The notes beneath the pieces are model-generated. The model saw only the letters and a program-made list of their open reading frames with translations. It was not told where the DNA came from and did no database searches. From positions 248,001 to 312,000 of the forward strand of contig NZ_CAKMMG010000005.1 in assembly GCF_927798115.1 (NCBI RefSeq): DNA of 64,000 bases. The letters are read 5' to 3'. Source of the DNA: Paenibacillus auburnensis. GTDB lineage: Bacteria > Bacillota > Bacilli > Paenibacillales > Paenibacillaceae. Shown here piece by piece: positions 59,332 to 64,000 of this stretch (position 1 is its first letter; each line of letters begins with the position of its first letter). The translations under genes were made by a program, and so were the position numbers.

Positions 59332-60855
59332 CTACTGCCCGCTCCCCGCTCTGGCCTCGGCCTCAGCGTACTCCTGCATGATCAGGTCGCCGCCGCTGGA
59401 TTTCCATTTCTCAACTTCCTTATTAAACTCTGCAGCATTGATATTGCCGATAATATAATTATAAGTAGCATCCACAATGATCGTTGAGAGCTCGACATTC
59501 TTTTCATCAAAGGTCGGAGAGCTTAGCGTGAGTGTCGGATCGTTCACGAGGAACTGTTCGTTGTCTTCGCTCAGCTGGTCCGCCAGGGCGGTCAGCTGCT
59601 CTTTTTGCGCCACCTCCATGACGTTCTTGTTACTGATATCGGCGATCATCAGGGAATAGAGCGGGCTGACCTCATTCACCCGCAGCTGCGAGGTTTCCTC
59701 CGGCAGAATGACCTTCCCGTTCTCCAGCTTGTAATGGCGGCCTTCGATCCCGTACCTCATCAGATTGGCTACATCTTTATCCATCGTCCGGTCAAAAAAA
59801 CGCAGCACCTGCTTCAGTTCATCTTCCGTCGCAATCGCTTTTTTTGAGAACAGATACAGCCCGTTGTAATTGGGGATCGACCATACTTTGTAGCCGTCCG
59901 GCCCTTTAATCCGGTTGATCAGGGTGAGTTCGGCCAGCGGATTAATCGTTTGCGCTTCAATAGAGAGCCGCTGCACATCCGTCATGCTTCCAATGAAGAC
60001 CCCTGCAGTCCCGCGGATGAATTTATCCCGCTGCACTTCCTTGCTGGTCAGGGCGAAGTCCTGATTGATGATTTTTTCATTATATAGCTTGCGCATGAAG
60101 TTCATCGTGTCCATATATTCGGGCGTCGCGAATTCCGGGATGAACTGCCCGTTCTCCAGCTTCCAGTTATTCGGCGTGCCGAAATAAGAGCTGAGCGTTT
60201 TGAATACGCCATAGACCAGATCATTGCGGTCAACCAGGCCGATTGTGTCCTGCTTGCCGTTGCCGTCCGGATCCTTATAGGTAAACTGCTTCATGACCTC
60301 ATACAGCTCATCCAGTGTTTGCGGTTTGCTTAGCTTAAGATGATCCAGCCAATCCTTACGGATGATGATGCCCTGCCGGGAAGAAGGCCGTTCGGTATAC
60401 AGGCCGTAAATTTTGCCGTCCACAGCGGACTGGCTGAGTATCGCAGGATCAAGCTGCTTCAGATTCGGAAATTCCTTAAGATAAGGGCCGATTTCCCAAA
60501 AAGCGTCCGAACGGATCGCCGGTTTCACCAGATTATAATCGGTAAATTTAACAAACGTAACCTTCCCCAGCGAATTGGTCGTCAGGGCGGTGTTCATTTT
60601 ATCCGTATAGACGCCTTCAGGTACCCAGGTAATATTAAGCCTCACGCCGGTGAGCTTCTCAATTTCCGTCACGATTTCCTTCGAAGGTGTTTGCGGAAAA
60701 TGCAGCGGAGCCAGAATCGAGATCGACGGCGGAGTCTGGCTGGGACGCGGCTGAACAGAATTCACATTACTGCAAGCGCTTAATAAAAAGGACGGGAGTA
60801 AGACAAGCAGACAGAAATACCGGACTGCCGTTCTCCGTGCGAGGTCTCTAAGCAT
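59332..60855 (-). CDS. Extracellular solute-binding lipoprotein (LplA type), second copy
   Basis: A lipoprotein with signal ending LLSAC (Cys near residue 28) and a 480-residue binding fold. It shares long stretches with the protein at 56288-57850: KDPDGNGKQDTIGLVDRN, then YGVFKTLSSYFGTPNNW and the C-terminal ATYNYIIGNINAAEFNKEVEKWKS. It is therefore a recent or regional paralogue. No permease genes follow it, so it may use the neighbouring permeases with another oligosaccharide, or act as a sensor with the divergent regulator. ATG behind AGGAGGAAC. Confidence 0.9.
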   Translation of the reverse strand: MLRDLARRTAVRYFCLLVLLPSFLLSACSNVNSVQPRPSQTPPSISILAPLHFPQTPSKEIVTEIEKLTGVRLNITWVPEGVYTDKMNTALTTNSLGKVTFVKFTDYNLVKPAIRSDAFWEIGPYLKEFPNLKQLDPAILSQSAVDGKIYGLYTERPSSRQGIIIRKDWLDHLKLSKPQTLDELYEVMKQFTYKDPDGNGKQDTIGLVDRNDLVYGVFKTLSSYFGTPNNWKLENGQFIPEFATPEYMDTMNFMRKLYNEKIINQDFALTSKEVQRDKFIRGTAGVFIGSMTDVQRLSIEAQTINPLAELTLINRIKGPDGYKVWSIPNYNGLYLFSKKAIATEDELKQVLRFFDRTMDKDVANLMRYGIEGRHYKLENGKVILPEETSQLRVNEVSPLYSLMIADISNKNVMEVAQKEQLTALADQLSEDNEQFLVNDPTLTLSSPTFDEKNVELSTIIVDATYNYIIGNINAAEFNKEVEKWKSSGGDLIMQEYAEAEARAGSGQ

Positions 60856-60953
60856 TCCTAGTTCCTCCTAAATAGAAATAATCTTAAGTAATATGTATTG
60901 ATATAACTGCTAATTATTGAATATTCTTCAAACTGTAGTCATTATTAGAGATA

Positions 60954-60982
60954 ATGATTATTGCGGCACCAGATGATTATTG
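60954..60982 (-). promoter_or_regulatory. Direct repeat, candidate AraC-type operator
   Basis: CAATAATCAT occurs twice on the minus strand (60982-60973 and 60963-60954), a 10-bp direct repeat with a 19-bp period. It lies in the 195-bp divergent region between the second binding-protein gene and the AraC regulator gene. Direct repeats about two helical turns apart are usual for AraC-family activators. Confidence 0.6.
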
Positions 60983-61050
60983 TTATTATCCTTCGTGATG
61001 CATACACTTAAAGCAGGCTGTTTCTACCTAAAGTAAAGGTGCTGAATCCA

Positions 61051-63390
61051 GTGAAACACTTAAGCTTCCTGAGTAAATTAACCTTATTCACCTTTGTAAT
61101 CAGTACGCTTCCTGTGCTGTTCATCGGTTCTTTCTCTTACCTCACATCCTCCAGCGAAATTCAAAAAAATGTTAACAAAAGCAAAAAGGAACTCATTTTA
61201 CAAATTAACTCAAATGTAGAGCATAAGCTGACTACTGTCAACCAGACCCTGAACCAGGTCGTTAATTCTTCTGTACTCAAAAAAGCTTTGAATAACCCGT
61301 TAAATGTAAACGATTTCATTTTATATAACGACCTGAGAAACGAAATCCGTAATATGCAGTCCTTTGACACGAAGCTGGAAGATGTGATTTTGCTGAATCA
61401 GCGGGAAAACTGGATGATCAAGAACTCCGGGCTCTACCGCCTGAATGAATACCAGAATTATGAGCAGCTAGCCAATCTGATGAATGTGCCCGACTCCACC
61501 TCCTGGGTATTGAACCCCTCTTCCCTGTTCTACAGCGAGGAGAGCATCAACGTTACCGGCTGTGATTACAGCATCAGTCTGATCAAGAAGCTGCCCACCT
61601 CCAAGCTGCAAAAATACGGTCTGGCCCTTGCCAATATCCCGGCCTGCAGCCTTCAGGATTTCATCAACTCTGAGATAGATCCGCTGGACAGTATTATTGT
61701 CCTCGATGAATCCGGCAGAATATTGCTGCACCCGGATAAGACGCTGATCGGCCAGCCTGCCGTTGCCAGCGGATTTACGGATTTCCCGCTCGTTTCCGGC
61801 AAAGTTAAGCCTACAGGACAATTCAAGACGGTCATCGGTAAACAGGATTACTCTGTTACTTATTTGCGCTCGCAGCTGAACGGCTGGACCTATCTGTCGG
61901 TAACCTCCATTGAAGGATTAACCAAGGAATCGGGCAAAATCGGGACCTACACAATCATTGTCTGTGCCATGATGCTGCTGCTGTCCATTCTGCTCGCCTG
62001 GCTCGGTTCCCGCCGCATGTACACTCCGATCGAGCGGCTGCTGAATCAGATGGGGCTGCGTAGACCGGGAGTCAAAGCAAAATTCACGGATGAGTTCCAG
62101 TCGATCGGCGAGCAGATGCATCATTTATTCCAGTCCAAATCGCAGCTCGAAAAGGAGCTGAACCAGCATCTCCGGCAGGTGCGCACCTTTTTCCTGACAA
62201 AAGCCTTTCAGGGCAATATCAGAAAGCGCGAGCTGCTTGAGGAGCTGGAACAATACGGCTACCAGCCCTTAGTTGAAGAATGGAGAACAATGGCCGTCAT
62301 TACGCTTAGCATCGACTTCTCTGCTGAGAACAGCTATGACAAAAAGGATCTCCACCTGCTGCTGTTTGCCGCCCATAATATGATTGAAGAGCTCGTTCCG
62401 CCGGAAGGCAGACTTGCCCCGGTGATCATCGACCACGCTGTTGTCACGCTGATTGGAAGCACGGAAGATAACGCGGAATCTTTTCACCAGACACTGTATG
62501 CCTTGACGGAGAATCTGCAGCAGGAAATTAACAATTACCTGAAGCTGCAGGTCAGTATCGGTTTGAGTCTGCCTTTTCACAACATCGATAAACTGTCTAT
62601 TGCCTATAAGGAAAGTCTCGAAGCCTTGAAATACCGGATCACACTCGGCAAAGGCATCATCATCCAGTATGAGAATATCAACTCCGGCAAGCATTATCTC
62701 AACTTAAACTATCCGACACATACTGAAAATGACCTGATGGATGCTATTAAACTGGCCGATACCGAAAAGGCGAAGGAGCTGCTGCATAAACTGTTTGCCT
62801 GTATTTTTAAGCTGGGGCTGTCACCGCAGGAATATCAGATTCCGCTGACCCGTCTGCTGGGCAATATTCTCATTATGATGCAGGAGTCGGGGATTAGCCT
62901 GAATCAGATCTATCATGCGAACGGTTCGTTATTCGAGGAGCTGACTGATCTGCATATTGTCGCCGAAATCGAGGACTGGTTCTGGAGTATCGTGATTCTG
63001 CCGATGATCAGGATTTTCCACAGCCGGCAAAATGCCCAGTACCATAACATTTCCGAGAAGATTATCGACATCGTGCAGCATGATTATGATAAGGATCTGA
63101 CGCTGGAGGAATGCGCTTCACGCCTTCATTATAATGCCAACTATATCAGCAGTGTCTTCCGCAAGGAGACGCAGTATTATTTCAGTGAATATCTTGCGAT
63201 GTACCGGTTCAAAATGGCCAAAAAATGGCTGGAGGAAACCGATATGCCGATTAAAGACATTGCTGCGAAGCTCAGATACAACAATTCACAGAATTTCATC
63301 CGCTCCTTCCGCAAGCAGGAAGGGATGACGCCTGGCCAATACCGTGACAACGCAAGCTCCCGGCCCAAAGCGGTACCGGATGATTACTGA
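61051..63390 (+). CDS. Membrane-anchored AraC-family transcriptional regulator (YesN/YtdP-like)
   Basis: A one-component regulator of about 779 residues. Two membrane helices (about residues 10-30 and 300-322) enclose an extracytoplasmic sensor domain (Cache-like, with VLDESGRILLHPDKTLIG near 215). A cytoplasmic linker begins with a HAMP-like stretch and coiled coil. The C-terminal 100 residues are the AraC double helix-turn-helix (YDKDLTLEECASRLHYNANYISSVFRKE ... MPIKDIAAKLRYNNSQNFIRSFRKQEGMTPGQYR). Such proteins sense bound oligosaccharide and switch on adjacent carbohydrate genes. The GTG at 61051 has AAAGG upstream; a GTG at 61039 is part of that site. Confidence 0.9.
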   Translation: MKHLSFLSKLTLFTFVISTLPVLFIGSFSYLTSSSEIQKNVNKSKKELILQINSNVEHKLTTVNQTLNQVVNSSVLKKALNNPLNVNDFILYNDLRNEIRNMQSFDTKLEDVILLNQRENWMIKNSGLYRLNEYQNYEQLANLMNVPDSTSWVLNPSSLFYSEESINVTGCDYSISLIKKLPTSKLQKYGLALANIPACSLQDFINSEIDPLDSIIVLDESGRILLHPDKTLIGQPAVASGFTDFPLVSGKVKPTGQFKTVIGKQDYSVTYLRSQLNGWTYLSVTSIEGLTKESGKIGTYTIIVCAMMLLLSILLAWLGSRRMYTPIERLLNQMGLRRPGVKAKFTDEFQSIGEQMHHLFQSKSQLEKELNQHLRQVRTFFLTKAFQGNIRKRELLEELEQYGYQPLVEEWRTMAVITLSIDFSAENSYDKKDLHLLLFAAHNMIEELVPPEGRLAPVIIDHAVVTLIGSTEDNAESFHQTLYALTENLQQEINNYLKLQVSIGLSLPFHNIDKLSIAYKESLEALKYRITLGKGIIIQYENINSGKHYLNLNYPTHTENDLMDAIKLADTEKAKELLHKLFACIFKLGLSPQEYQIPLTRLLGNILIMMQESGISLNQIYHANGSLFEELTDLHIVAEIEDWFWSIVILPMIRIFHSRQNAQYHNISEKIIDIVQHDYDKDLTLEECASRLHYNANYISSVFRKETQYYFSEYLAMYRFKMAKKWLEETDMPIKDIAAKLRYNNSQNFIRSFRKQEGMTPGQYRDNASSRPKAVPDDY

Positions 63391-63407
63391 GTATAGCTCA
63401 TAACGCA

Positions 63408-63454
63408 AAGACCGCCGGTATGACAGCAGGAGCGCTGAGGCCGGCGGCTTGAAA
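63408..63454. terminator. GC-rich hairpin after the AraC gene, possible terminator
   Basis: ACCGCCGG and CCGGCGGC form an 8-bp stem with a long loop between the convergent AraC and DUF3153-like genes. Only CTTTG follows on the minus strand, so its activity is uncertain. Confidence 0.4.
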
Positions 63455-63495
63455 TGAGTTACTTCGGATGCGCTATGATAATAATGAAGATTACC

Positions 63496-64000
63496 TTACC
63501 TTTCAATAGCTTTGGGGTTACGCGGCTTCCTTGATCTTATAAACCAAATAATAGCAGCAGCGGCAAGCAGCACAACACCACCGCCCGCAATAGCGATGTT
63601 CTTGATATCAGGCACATATACCACCAGACGGAGCGGCTCGGAATCAGCCAGCGTAATACGCCAGGATAAGGTGTTGCCCTCTTGGGAGACTGCATTATTC
63701 GCTCCATATAAGTCATAAGGCAGCGTTAATTTAAAATTGACTGCCAGGCTCTGCATCAGCAGCCTTGCCAGTGATTTCGGCATATTCAGCTTCCCAAGGC
63801 CGTCCGCGATCTCGTCCGAATAGGCGTTCAGCTTCGGCCGGGCTTCAACATCATATTTGGTATACAGCCATCTGTCCGTTGTAACCACCTGCGTGTCCAC
63901 AATGTCGATATTTCCCGCAGTCGCCTGCATATCCTCCAAGGAATCATACGTCTTCATAAACTGATAATTCGTGGATTTGCCGCTTTGGCTCTTATGCAAT
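63496..64000 (-). CDS. Membrane protein with DUF3153/LppM-like domain (5' part beyond window)
   Basis: The frame is open to the window edge, so the N-terminus, probably with signal peptide, is missing. At least 168 residues are seen. The visible part ends in one membrane helix (about residues 132-154 of this fragment, IAIAGGGVVLLAAAAIIWFI) and a short basic tail (RSRKPRNPKAIER). It therefore has an extracytoplasmic domain and a C-terminal anchor. Segments DRWLYTKYDVEARPKL and NTLSWRITLADSEPLRLVVYVPDIKNI fit the LppM/DUF3153 pattern, but this is a weak recognition. Function unknown. Confidence 0.6.
   Translation of the reverse strand, partial: LHKSQSGKSTNYQFMKTYDSLEDMQATAGNIDIVDTQVVTTDRWLYTKYDVEARPKLNAYSDEIADGLGKLNMPKSLARLLMQSLAVNFKLTLPYDLYGANNAVSQEGNTLSWRITLADSEPLRLVVYVPDIKNIAIAGGGVVLLAAAAIIWFIRSRKPRNPKAIER

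Noticed and set aside
60951..60990. Fur- or PerR-like boxes (GATAATGATTATT, GATGATTATTGTTATTATC)
   Set aside because: Partial matches to Fur-family consensus, but these AT-rich stretches are better explained by the CAATAATCAT direct repeat shared with the other binding-protein gene. No iron or peroxide gene is adjacent.

Overview
The window reads as a chromosomal segment of a spore-forming Bacillota, most likely a Paenibacillus. The evidence is sporulation genes (an alpha/beta-type small acid-soluble spore protein behind a sigma-G-like promoter, YlbJ, YunB), Bacillota RNA regulators (a SAM-I riboswitch and a tryptophan T-box), a FapR operator, strong Shine-Dalgarno sequences with frequent TTG/GTG starts, and polysaccharide-degrading genes with an S-layer-anchored glucanase. 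No rRNA, tRNA, insertion sequence, prophage or CRISPR array was found. The genus is an inference from gene content.

1-2.9 kb: methionine ABC transporter metNIQ (metQ cut by the window edge) behind a promoter, SAM-I riboswitch and terminator. 2.9-6.5 kb: HEPN protein, UbiD-like protein and heme A synthase. 6.5-13.8 kb: a mostly envelope-related run on the minus strand (thioredoxin-like protein, lipid flippase, DUF456 protein, HAD phosphatase, PBP2-type transpeptidase, membrane transglutaminase, small membrane protein). 14-20.5 kb: MFS permease, Toprim protein, sco/ctaB (cytochrome oxidase assembly), YfhP-like protein and trpS with a T-box. 20.5-28.9 kb: aldose epimerase, spore protein, M3 peptidase, YycC, DUF2225, truncated globin, an easily missed 33-residue peptide gene, YlbJ and NAD kinase. 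29-34.9 kb: two secreted proteins with copper-amine-oxidase-type modules (one an S41 protease), YutD, lipA and an M23 peptidase. 34.9-43.5 kb: a cytoplasmic GH13 enzyme, an esterase, YunB, a VTT/DedA protein behind a structured leader, and an OpuA-type glycine betaine transporter divergent from a GbsR-type regulator.

43.7-64 kb is carbohydrate utilisation. A 1667-residue S-layer-anchored GH16 glucanase with five carbohydrate-binding modules lies opposite a LacI regulator, with a LacI-type palindrome between them. fabH follows under a FapR box. A pectin or rhamnogalacturonan locus comes next: GH28, GH105, two LplB/LplC-type permeases, a lipoprotein binding protein, a CueP-type protein, a second paralogous binding protein, and a divergent membrane-anchored AraC regulator. 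A shared 10-bp motif lies upstream of both binding-protein genes and is a candidate site for that regulator.

The least explained sequence is non-coding: a three-way-junction-like element before the VTT gene (39.61-39.78 kb), a chain of perfect hairpins (58.04-58.31 kb), and an array of four spaced palindromes (50.05-50.23 kb).
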